A stretch of 64,000 nt of DNA from Cephalotus follicularis. Its lineage: Eukaryota; Streptophyta; Magnoliopsida; Oxalidales; Cephalotaceae. Numbering within the stretch: the stretch's first letter is position 1; each line of letters begins with the position of its first letter. Position numbers and translations under genes: made by a program. Shown here piece after piece: positions 52,816 to 62,447 of this stretch. The notes beneath the pieces were generated by a model that was not told where the DNA came from, searched no databases, and saw nothing but the letters and a program-made list of their open reading frames with translations. The DNA lies in assembly GCA_001972305.1 (NCBI GenBank), contig BDDD01000174.1:368331-432330 (forward strand). The letters are read 5' to 3'.

Positions 52816-53301
52816 CAACTAGCATCCGCTTTGCATGAAAGAGAAAAAGGAAAAATGCCCTCACAACCTGACGCGAATCCTAGGACTGTCTTAAACCATT
52901 CCGCTCAATTCCAACAACCTGTTAATCCGCAAAATTCAGCTTCCTCCTCTGGTGCATCAAAATAAGTTTTTGCCCTAAGGAGTGGAAATGAATACCATCC
53001 AGCGGATCAAACAGAGAACGTGAGCGAGCAAATGGAGGAATCATTGGCGCAAGAAAATTTTCAAGAACCATTGGCTGACCCATCCGTACAACCAATGCAA
53101 TTGAATGCGCACGATGATTTGAGGAAGGAAGAAGAGGACGAAAAGAAGAAACAACCGGTCGAGGAGCCAAAACGTTCATTTGACCCACCAGCTCCCTTTC
53201 CAAAAAGATTGAGAAATAAGAAAGCCCCAGTAATGGAAAAGATCATTGAAACATTTAAGCAAGTCCAAATCAACATTACATTGCTTGAAGCCATTGAATA
53301 G
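52815..53301 (+). pseudogene. Athila gag C-terminus
   Basis: Reads HEREKGKMPSQPDANPR, an in-frame TAA at 52963-52965, FALRSGNEYHPA (the LRSG signature of Athila gag), a Glu/Lys-rich stretch, PPAPFPKRLRNKK, and an in-frame TAG at 53299-53301, continuing as VPFYAKVLKDLC into the protease block. Both stops are in frame with the flanking coding sequence. Confidence 0.8.
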
Positions 53302-54096
53302 GTGCCCTTTTACGCAAAAGTCCTAAAGGACTTATGCACGAAAAAGAGGATCCTTCAGTCCCCGAAAAAGGCTTTCTTGGCAGCCAACATTAGTGCATTG
53401 TTTTCGCAACCACCGATGCGAAAGTATAAAGACCCTGGCTGCCCGACAATCTCTTGTGTTATTGGAAACACGAAAATTAAGCATGCCTTGCTCGATTTAG
53501 GAGCGAGTGTGAACTTGTTGCCGTCATCGGTTTATGAGAAGCTTGGATTAGGAGATTTAAGACCAACCACGATGACATTGCAATTAGCAGATAGGTTTGT
53601 GAAGGTACCACGAGGAAAAATTGAGGATGTGTTGATAAAGGTTGGAGAATTTTTCTTCCCTGTCGACTTCGTCGTCTTAGACACCCAGCCTGTTACAAAC
53701 TTAAATGATCAAATTCCGGTAATCCTTGGTAGACCTTTCCTGGCTACAAGTAATGCGTTAATCAATTGCCGAAATGGTCTGATAATATTAAGTTTCGGAA
53801 ATACTTCCGTGGATTTTAATGTTTTTAGATTGGGTAAGCATTCCGCTGATTTTGATGATTTGAACGCAATCCATGCATTTCCCGATTATATTGATACACA
53901 CTTCGACATTGATTTTGATGGAAGTTTTAATGATTGTATGCGGGATTTAGAGGATGTCGATGGAGGTGATTTCGTTGAACTGTTTAGTATGCAGCCATTA
54001 GAGCCAGTGGGACCCTTGTCCACATCCTTGCCTAAACCATCAATTGAGGAGCCTCCGAAACTTGAACTTAAAGAATTGCCCTCTACATTGAAATAA
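53302..54096 (+). pseudogene. Athila protease region
   Basis: An open 264-codon block: FYAKVLKDLCTKKR, GCPTISCVIGNTKIKHALLD, the protease motif LLDLGASVNLLPSSVYEKLG, and VILGRPFLATSNALINCRNG, typical of Athila. It ends in an acidic linker. The next few hundred residues (linker plus RT fingers) are absent, with RT coding resuming at about 54108. Confidence 0.85.
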
Positions 54097-54099
54097 AGT

Positions 54100-54875
54100 T
54101 GAATACAACAACCTGGAAGGACCATTTTCCACTTCCATTTATCGATCAAATGCTTGATAGGTTAGCTGGTCATGAGTACTATTGTTTTCTCGATGGGTAC
54201 TCCAGATACAATCAAATTCCCATCGCTCGGCAAGACCAAGAGAAAACCACATTCACATGCCATTTCGGAACATTTGCTTACCGACGCATGCCGTTTGGTC
54301 TTTGCAATGCTCCCGCCACCTTCCAAAGGTGCATGATGAGTATTTTCTCTGACATGGTGGAAGACTTCCTTGAAGTGTTTATGGATGACTTTTTTGTACA
54401 TGGTTCCTCCTTTTCTCAATGCCTTCATCACCTAAAATTAGTACTCGAAAGAAGTCGAGAGAAGAATTTAGTGCTTAATTGGGAAAAGTGCAATTTCATG
54501 GTGAAGAAGGGGATTGTTCTTGGACATATAGTGTCAAAAGAAGGAATTCAAGTAGATAAAGCAAAAATTGAAGTCATCAAGCATTTGCCTCCACCTCGTA
54601 ATGTGAAACATATCCGAGCATTCCTCGGACATGTTGGTTTTCATCGAAGGTTCATCAAGGACTTTAGCAAGGTCACACGTCCCTTGACTTCGCTCCTTGC
54701 GAAGGATCAAGATTTTGTTTTCTCTGATGAGTGCCTTGTAGCATTTGACCGCTTAAAGAAGGAGCTCACTTCCGCTCCTATCATTCAGGCACCCATTTGG
54801 ACTGAGCCTTTTGAGATCATGTGCGACGCTTCCGAAAAATGCCACTGGAGCTGTTATCGGACAAAGAATGAATAA
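54100..54875 (+). pseudogene. Athila reverse transcriptase, N-terminally deleted
   Basis: Starts within RT at WKDHFPLPFIDQMLDRLAGH. It keeps FLDGYSRYNQIPIA, the RRMPFGLCNAPATFQRCM motif, active-site VFMDDFFVHG and the thumb GFHRRFIKDFSKVTRPL. The segment normally preceding it (WRVCIDYRKLN-type) is gone. A frameshift at about 54828-54845, in the CDAS motif, moves the reading into the RNase H-integrase block. Confidence 0.85.
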
Positions 54876-56463
54876 ACTACCTCACGTCATTTATTATGCT
54901 AGTAGGACCCTTTCCAATGCGCAATTGAATTACACGACGACTGAGAAGGAATTTTTAGATTCGGTCTTTGCTCTTGAGAAATTTCATTCATATCTTTTAG
55001 GATCACATGTCATCGTGTATACCGATCATGCTGCAATTCGGCATCTCATGAGTAAAAAAGATGCAAAAGCACGTCTTATCCGGTGGGTTCTACTCCTTCA
55101 AGAGTTTGACGTTGAAATTCGAGACAAGGAAGGAACTGAGTATTTGGTAGCCGACCATCTATCTCGACTTCATAATCCACCCGAGATCCATGGTCTGATT
55201 AATGACAGTTTTCCTGATGAGCACATTCTGTGCGTTGAGAGGGAACCATGGTATGCGGACATAGTGAATTATCTTGTTACGGGAAGTGTACCCTTGGAAT
55301 GGTCTGCTCAAGTAAGGCATAGGTTTCTGTCGCAAGTTAAACATTATTATTGGGATGATCCTTATCTTTTTAAAGCATGTCCGGATTGGATTTTGCGACG
55401 ATGTGTTCCTGATCATGAGCATCGCTCAATTTTATCTTTTTGTCATGATCAAGCATGTGGTGGACATTTCGGCCCGACCAAGACAGCGGCTAAGGTCTTA
55501 CAATGTGGTTTTTATTGGCCGACGATATTTAAAGATGCATTTCAGTACTGTAAGGCTTGTGCTTCGTGTCAAGCTTTAGGCCGTGTGACGAAACGAAATA
55601 TGATGCCTTTGACACCGATTTTGACAGTCGAGATCTTTGATGTATGGGGTATTGATTTTATGGGTCCGTTTCCCAATTCGTTTGGGAACTTATACATCCT
55701 TCTAGCTGTTGATTATGTTTCAAAGTGGATTGAGGTGATTCCTTGTCGAACAAATGACAACTCCGTAGTTGTTAAATTTCTCAAGGGGCATATTTTTTCT
55801 CGTTTTGGCACCCCACGTGCAATTATCAGTGATAGAGGTACTCATTTTTGTAATCGTTCTTTTGAAGCACTGATGGAAAGATATGGGATCACTCACAAAC
55901 TCGCCACACCGTATCATCCCCAAACAAGTGGGCAAGTTGAGGTATCTAATCGCGAAATCAAGCAAATTCTCGAAAAAACAGTTAACCCTAATAGAAAGGA
56001 TTGGTCCACGCGACTTGTGGATGCTTTATGGGCTTATCGAACCGCTTTCAAAACTGATCTTGGTCATTCTCCTTACCGTCTTGTGTACGGTAAAGCTTGT
56101 CATCTTCCGGTGGAGTTAGAACATCGAGCCTATTGGGCCATTAAGCGTTTAAATTTTGATCGTTCCATCGCGGGTAGTCATCGCGCGCTTCAGTTATCCG
56201 AGTTAGAAGAAATTCGAAATGACGCGTATGACAATGCAAAGATTTCCAAAGAAAAGACCAAGGCTTTTCATGATGCGCGGATTCTACGAAAAAGTTTTGA
56301 AGTAGGAGACAAGGTTCTTTTATATAATTCACGTTTACATTTGTTTCCTGGAAAATTGAGGTCTCGTTGGGATGGTCCGTATATTGTTAAAAATGTTTTC
56401 TCACATGGTGTTTTTGAGATATGTAAGCCAGGTACTGAAGATGTGTTCAAAGTAAATGGGTAA
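54811..56463 (+). pseudogene. Athila RNase H and integrase
   Basis: The longest open frame in the window (550 codons). RNase [52 protein letters not shown]. Integrase: [31 protein letters not shown], then core motifs [23 protein letters not shown] and [20 protein letters not shown] (the D, D, E positions are all present). The C-terminus is [15 protein letters not shown]. It ends in TAA after VFKVNG. No envelope-like frame follows before the polypurine tracts. Confidence 0.88.
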
Positions 56464-56648
56464 CGATTGAAAAAAAATTTAGAGCTTCCAGCTGCGCCGC
56501 TGAAAGAGGCCATGGACTTGCATGAGCCTCTTTATGAGCCTCAATGATCATATCCGGTAAACCCTACCCGTTTGTTCTTTATTTTATTGCATTGTTTCTT
56601 ATATTGGTGTTCTTGCATTTTTCTTTTCTTTTGTTTGTTTTTAGTACA

Positions 56649-56685
56649 TTGAGGACAATGCAAGATTTAAGTATGGGGGGGGGGG
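56649..56685 (+). other. Athila polypurine-like tract 1
   Basis: TTGAGGACAATGCAAGATTT followed by AAGTATG and a run of G (11 G's in all). It is nearly the same as the tract at 57017-57045. Confidence 0.7.
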
Positions 56686-57016
56686 TGTTAGACCGAAGTT
56701 TATTTTAATTTTCAAAGTAGGAATAAGTGTTGATATGCTTAGAGATAATAGAAAAATAGTATAGATACATTTTACCTGTTTTCAAAGTTTTAATGAACTG
56801 AATTTTGTGTGTTTATTCACTTGGAAAACACTCACGAGACAAAACTCGTCCACTAGGGCCACCTAGGGGTTTAACGGCTTGTTGCATAAGCTAAATGCAA
56901 TCGTGATTCCTACGAAAGTGAGTTAGATTTTTTATTTATGTTTTTGTGTGTGCATTTTGTTTTTGTTTTTGTGTTTGCATGTGTTTTCTGATTTCTAGCT
57001 TTCTATTTTGTTTGCT

Positions 57017-57045
57017 TGAGGACAAGCAAAGCTTAAGTATGGGGG
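57017..57045 (+). other. Athila polypurine tract 2 (adjacent to LTR)
   Basis: TTGAGGACAAGCAAAGCTTA followed by AGTATGGGGG, immediately before the LTR. It lies 368 bp downstream of tract 1, with the same wording. Confidence 0.7.
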
Positions 57046-58494
57046 TATTTGCTTAGCATAAAAATGTGTTGTTTTTAATGCGTTATCTGTGATATTTTTA
57101 TGCTTGGAAGAGACTACTTTGGTTGTGTTATATTGATTTTAAGGTACAAGTGTTAAATCACCAAAGTGCAAGAATACTACCCAAAAGTGTCTAAATTGGA
57201 GCTTGAAAGAGTACAGATTGAAGAATGGACAAAATCTGCAGAAAACAGACTAAAAGCGTCGATGTCTTTCATTCAAGTCGATGTCTTTTCTGGGTTTACA
57301 ACAAAGAAGTCGACGTCTTTGTAAAGAAGTCGACGTTTTTTCTAGAAAATGCATGAATCTTCAAAGAGCTATGAAAAAGAAGTCGACGTCTTTTACAAAC
57401 ACGTCGACGCCTTTCATAAGGATCGACGTCTTTCAACATACACATCGATGTCTTTGAGCAAAATTGACCTGTAACTTTTGGACCAAAAGAAGTTGACGTC
57501 TTTAGACAAAGGAGTCGACGCCTTTCACTCGCATCTCAGCAAATCGCGACTTTTAGCCAAAGAAGTCGACGCCTTTACAAAGAAGTCGACGTCTTCCTCT
57601 ACAGCAGAAATAGAAAGTTTAGATTTTTGCCATATTTTGTAACTAGGATTACTTTTATTCCGTTTTTGATCAATTTTGTAGTATAAAAACAATGTTATTT
57701 CGGCAGAATACAGAAGTAGAGTAGTAGAGAGGTTGTAGAACCCTAATTTTTCTTTCATCAATTTAGTTTACTTTCACAATGTTTAGGAGCTAAACCTTTT
57801 GAAGGTTTTAGGGAAGAACAAGCCTAGATTGTTATTGTTTCAATTCCATCAATAAAATCCTTGAATATTTGATTTGTTCTTCAATATTTCTGCCTTCACA
57901 CACACTTTGTCTGTCTGATTAAAATTCACAAACATCTTTTCAGTGAAGCTTAAAGATTGGTGAATAAATGGTGCTTAATTCAACGGAGTCTACTCATACG
58001 ATTTGTCGCAATGAACACACTTTGTATATACCTAGTATGACTACTCATACGTCTTGCCGCCACATTTGTCGTACTTCGTATAGACCTAGCATGTCTACTC
58101 ATACATCTTGTCATCACCGCCGCACTCCGTATAGACCTAGCTCTCGTTGTTTATCAAGGTATGATCGTTCAACTTCATGGAATTGTTCAATACAATCTAT
58201 GATGAGTTTCTATACCCTAAAACTGTTTCTTTATTATATATTCTCTTTACTTTTATTCATTGCATGCTTTATTTCTTAGTATTTCAAATTCAACCTTTTT
58301 AATTATTGAAGTTTTAATTTCTTGTTTTGATTATTTATTTTATTTTGCATAATTAGGAGTAGTTTTTAATAGTTGGTCTCAAATTTGGTATACTTCGCCT
58401 AGGTTGGATAAATTACAACTAGTTTACGTTTCCCTGCGTTCGACCCGTTATTGCATGATCCGTGCACTTGCGGCTATAAATTTTAAAAACATCA
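57046..58494 (+). repeat. Athila 3' LTR, about 1.45 kb
   Basis: Starts at or near TATTTGCTTAGCATAAAAAT, right after the G-tract. TATA-like TAGTATAAAAACAA is at about 57679. It ends near the TGCGTTCGACCCGTTATTGC.. and GTGCACTTGCGGCTATAAAT landmarks common at Athila LTR 3' ends. Boundaries are good to about 10 bp because no second LTR is present. Confidence 0.7.
57247..57598. repeat. AAGTCGACGTCTTT array in Athila LTR
   Basis: About twelve irregularly spaced units of the form AAGTCGACG(T/C)CTTT, with variants AAGTCGATGTCTTT, AAGTTGACGTCTTT and ACATCGATGTCTTT. It lies upstream of the LTR's TATA-like box, so probably in U3. Confidence 0.9.
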
Positions 58495-60439
58495 TATTCT
58501 TTTTAACAGTGAACACCATACACCACATTTTTTCTCAACAATTCTAGTTCATTCCATGCTTAGCATTTTATTATATCATCCATATAAGAGAAAACGACAT
58601 CTCTTAATTTTCTCTTGGCCGAACCATTCCTGTCCGACAAGCTCTCCACTTTCTTCAAAAATTCTTCAAGGAAACAAGCTGGAAGTGATTCCTCTTTCAT
58701 TATCCTACCATATTCTAGTAATTTCCATAACTTTCTTCCATCATAAGTTGAGATTTTATTAAGATGTTGATGTTATATGTTAAAGTGTTGAGGTGATGGA
58801 CTATATCGTATAACAGATGATAATTAGACTAGAATTGGAGCAAATTATCATAGATTAATCATCATTCCTATTACTTAAGTTTTTGGTTTCCTATAGGTAA
58901 AGTAGAATTTATATTTTTTTTATGGTTTTAAAGATGATTAAGGTGTAAGTGAGTTGAAAAATTGCATGAATTACTTACTAATTTTATTCCCCTAAAAAAT
59001 TTGGGTTCATATGTGGTTAGTAGGAGGTGACATTCTTCCAGTTTTTTTTTTAAGATGTCTTCATTGAATTAAGGATGTAATATGGTGATTAGTAAGTTGA
59101 TAATCATCTAATGGTGATGGACTTAGCAATTGAAGTAAATTCAATCCTTCTGTGTACAAAGATTTTGGGTTCTTTGATGAGTAAGGAGGACTTGATATTG
59201 CTTAGGGTTTAAGGGAAGACGTAATGGTAAAATTAAAGTAAAAATAAAAATAACATAGTTGAATCTCTAATTTATGTTCCTAAAATTTCGGCCTCCATGT
59301 AAGGTGATCAAAGGGTTGATTAATTCTCTTTTTTAATGATGATAGACAGTGATTAGTATGTTAAATGACAATAATATATGTTGGATGTAACAATATAGGA
59401 CCATTTGATCATTCAATCTTTCCCTTAACTTTCGGCCTTGCATGTATTATGGGCAATTGAAGTTGTCCTAATGTGAATAAGGAAGTATAGTAGCATGTTA
59501 AATGATATTTAGTAATGGTGGAGGCACTTGATTAAATGATTACGTAATTATATGAAAATGTTGTTAATTGAGTATATATGGAATGGTGTATTGATGTAAA
59601 TCAATTATAAGGGGTAAATATATGATCATGAGAGCAATAAGTGTAATTATGAGGTTATGTAAGTGGTATAATGCGTTTACCAGCTGAAAAGTGTTAATTT
59701 GGGGAATATAGCTTTACATAGCTCATAAGTGCATTGCATGTATCCCTTTTGCATAAACATTAGGAATGTGTTATTGAAACTATAATGTGATGGCATTGTA
59801 GACGTGGATCCTGTATCTGATCCGGAGCATCCAGGGGTTAGTCCGCAATAGTTGATTTCAGTAAATCTGTGAGTGGCACATTCCCTTCCTCTACTCTATT
59901 ATCTTTGAGATTCTTGAATCATTTGTGCCCTTTTTTATTCATGATATGTGATAGTTCGATCAGGATTTGAATCCTGCATGTGGTTATCTTGATTATATTT
60001 CATGATTGTGATATGGTTGGCGAGCATATGAGTGCTCAGGCTCTAAGAGACAATGTCATCTTTCCATTTTGTGTATCATCGTGATTTGTGATATAGAGCC
60101 TAGTATATCGATGCCGGTACCCTTATGATGTTGCTTACATGTACACCCATCGAAAAGGGTGGGGTACGTACCACTTACATGTACACCCATCGTGAGGGGT
60201 GGGGTACGTGCCACGTACATGCATGCCTTGGTGGTTGTGGGTTGCGTTCCACTTACCATAGGCACTCTGCACCGGTGTATGAACCCTACTATTTTTTTTG
60301 TAAAAATTTTAGAGTTACTTTTTACCTTTAGCATTAGAGAAATTTGAAGATTCTCAAGTAAATGTTTTAAATCAGATTTTATGTACAGCACGATCATATC
60401 TGACAGGAGTTTTGGGCCATGTCGAGTCCGGTCGTGTCA
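58495..60439 (+). repeat. LTR 3' portion of a gypsy chromovirus-like element (F)
   Basis: Non-coding. It ends ..GAGTCCGGTCGTGTCA, directly followed by a PBS-like sequence, so this is the inner end of a 5' LTR in plus orientation. The start is unresolved where the Athila element ends. It may belong to the same family as LTR D, of which only the first 1.55 kb is seen before the window ends. Confidence 0.5.
60133..60232. repeat. about 40-bp tandem repeat, 2.5 copies
   Basis: ACTTACATGTACACCCATCG followed by a GGGTGGGGTACGT[A/G]CCACTTACAT linker, repeated twice and partly a third time. It lies within LTR F. Confidence 0.75.
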
Positions 60440-60440
60440 A

Positions 60441-60455
60441 TTTGGTATCAAAAGG
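60441..60455 (+). other. Decayed primer binding site
   Basis: TTTGGTATCAAAAGG, two bases after the LTR end, resembles TTTGGTATCAGAGC of tRNA-Met-primed plant gypsy elements. Confidence 0.6.
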
Positions 60456-60544
60456 TTTTTGATTCTGTAAACTTATATTTTTGAAGTGTATCTCATGGAT
60501 TTTCAAGGTTTCTTTAAAAGTTAAAAAACCTCCACGTGGCTAAC

Positions 60545-61206
60545 TGTAATGTCTCGAATTACCATTCAATGTATTATTGTAATTCCGTTGTAATTTTATG
60601 ATGAATTAATGAAGATTATGGATTTCCAATTTGTAATGTTAAATTTTGAGTGAAAAGAGCTAAGGATTGTTGTGGTGAGTTGAAAATAATGAAAAAGACG
60701 TTTGAGCGTCGACGCCAAGGTATAGCGCCGACGCCAAGAAGTAGAACGCTACGCTTAAGGCTTCTTGCCTTAAGGAGTTGACGCCAAGAGATAGCGTCGA
60801 CGCCAAGGAATAGAGTATCACGCTTAAGGTTCCTTGCCTTAAGGCATTGACGCCAAGAGATAGCATCGACGCCCATCGTTTGTGAACTAAAGACACATAC
60901 GTGGTACGTCGACGTGCAACTCAATCTTGAAGAGCAATGCGTTAACAGGATTCATGGAACCTGTTAGCTCTAAGGAGGATAGTCAACGTGTCGACACGTA
61001 TCGTAGTACGTTGACGCCTAAACGTGACAACAGACAAGTTAAGGCACCGGTAGAAGATGCGTTAAGGACAGGTGTCACCTACTGGTCTGGCGTCTTGTCA
61101 CGCTAGAGATAGCGTGTTATACATGGTGCCAGTTCCCCATGCCTGCAACTGCAGAAAGTGGGAAAGAGGGAGAGGCATTTGCGTGTGTCAGGCGGGCAAA
61201 GTGAGA

Positions 61207-61252
<46 letters not shown>

Positions 61253-61320
61253 GCGGTTTCCCCATAAAGCACGCTTCTCTTCTTTGTCTTCAACCTGCGC
61301 CTGAGAAAGAGAAAGAAAAC
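60545..61320 (+). repeat. LTR D, first copy (5' 776 bp only)
   Basis: Aligns with 62448 to about 63195. It ends after GCGCCTGAGAAAGAGAAAG(AAAAC), where integrase sequence begins. It carries GCGTCGACGCCAAG units (60706 on) and an (AG)n tract (61206-61252) that is much longer than in the second copy. Confidence 0.85.
61206..61252. repeat. (AG)n microsatellite in LTR D copy 1
   Basis: About 20 AG units with one AC interruption. The matching site in copy 2 (about 63107-63122) has only a few units. Confidence 0.9.
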
Positions 61321-61321
61321 A

Positions 61322-62403
61322 ATTGGTAACATTTAGTCTTTGAGATCAGCCAACATTGCTTGATGAGATTAAAAATGCTCAGATTCATGATCCTGAATTG
61401 CAAAAAATTTGAGAGAGTGTGGGATCGAGACCTGATTTTCAGATGCATTCTAATGGTATACTGAGATTTCGAGGACAGGTTTGTCTTCCTAGTGATGATG
61501 GATTGAAGAGTGAGATACTTTATGAGGCTCATGAATCTCAGTACAATATTCATCCTGGTAGTACAAAGATGTATCGGGATATGAAGGGGAATTATTGCTG
61601 GTCCATCTTAAAGCGCGAGATCGCTGAGTATGTCTCTAGGTGTTTGACTTGTCAGGGCAGGGTTATTGCAGTCATTGCCAGTAGCAGAGTGGAAATGGGA
61701 AGACATAACTATGGATTTCATTTTAGGTTTTCTATTGACTCGAAATCGTCGTAATGTTGTGTGGGTTATCATTGATAGACTCACGAAGTCCGCTCACTTT
61801 TTGCCTACACATGTTACCGATTCAGCGAGCAAGTTGGCCCGGCTGTATATAAAAGAAATTGTGAGACTGCATAGTGTTCCTGTGAGTATTGTGTGTGATC
61901 GAGATTCGATTTTTACTTCCAATTTCTGGAAGAGATTCCAGACAGCTTTTGGGACAAAGTTGAATTTTAGCACAGCTTTCATCCACAGACAGACGGACAG
62001 TCCGAGCGTACTATCCAGACTTTGGAAGATATGCTCCAAGCTTGTGTGATTGATTTTACTGGTACTTGGGAGGATCATATTCCCTGCATAGAGTTTTGGT
62101 ACAATAATAGTTATCATTCGAGCATTGGTATGGCTCCATACGAAGCTCTTTACGGATGGAAAGGTAGATCACCTATATTTTGGGATGAAGTTGGTGAACT
62201 ACCGATACTTGGATCAGATCATGTCGAGGAGACTACAGAGAAAGTCAAAGGGATTAAAGAGAGATTGCGTGTAGCTCAGAGTCAGAAAAAGAGCTATGTC
62301 GATGGTGTGAAGAGGAGATCTTTGACTTTTGATGTCGGAGATCACGTATTTCTCAAATGTTAAAAATTTGAGCATTCGTGAGCATTACCCTCTTTTGTTC
62401 TAG
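61322..62403 (+). pseudogene. Element D integrase fragment
   Basis: The linker and zinc-binding region (HDPELQKI, then a TGA; GSRPDFQMHSNGILRFRGQV, YVSRCLTCQ) is followed by a core in shifted blocks ([48 protein letters not shown]) up to FDVGDHVFLKC and a TAA near 62363. Directly after, REHYPLLF with TAG (62377-62403) is the last piece of the chromodomain end. The tether and most of the chromodomain are therefore deleted. Several frameshifts are present. Confidence 0.8.
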
Positions 62404-62447
62404 AAATGTTAAAAGTTCAAGATCGAATTTCTTTGGGGAAGGGAGAT

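Larger units (their letters stand above)
52815..58494 (+). mobile_element. Athila-lineage Ty3/gypsy element, plus strand, 5' truncated
   Basis: Gag tail, protease, RT (5' part deleted), RNase H, integrase, two polypurine-like tracts and a 3' LTR on the plus strand. The protease/RT/IN sequence types ([37 protein letters not shown]) are those of Athila. The 5' LTR and most of gag are missing. The right end is set at ..AAAAACATCA and is approximate. Confidence 0.85.

Noticed and set aside
52137-52864. Several Arg/Glu-rich minus-strand frames
   Set aside because: Alternative-frame shadows of the Tat gag C-terminus, which has the knuckle and protease motifs in its own frame.
61072-61329. 85-codon frame with a related 94-codon frame at 62973-63257
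   Set aside because: Both are the same segment of the LTR D pair. The middle is an Arg/Glu run encoded by the (AG)n tract.
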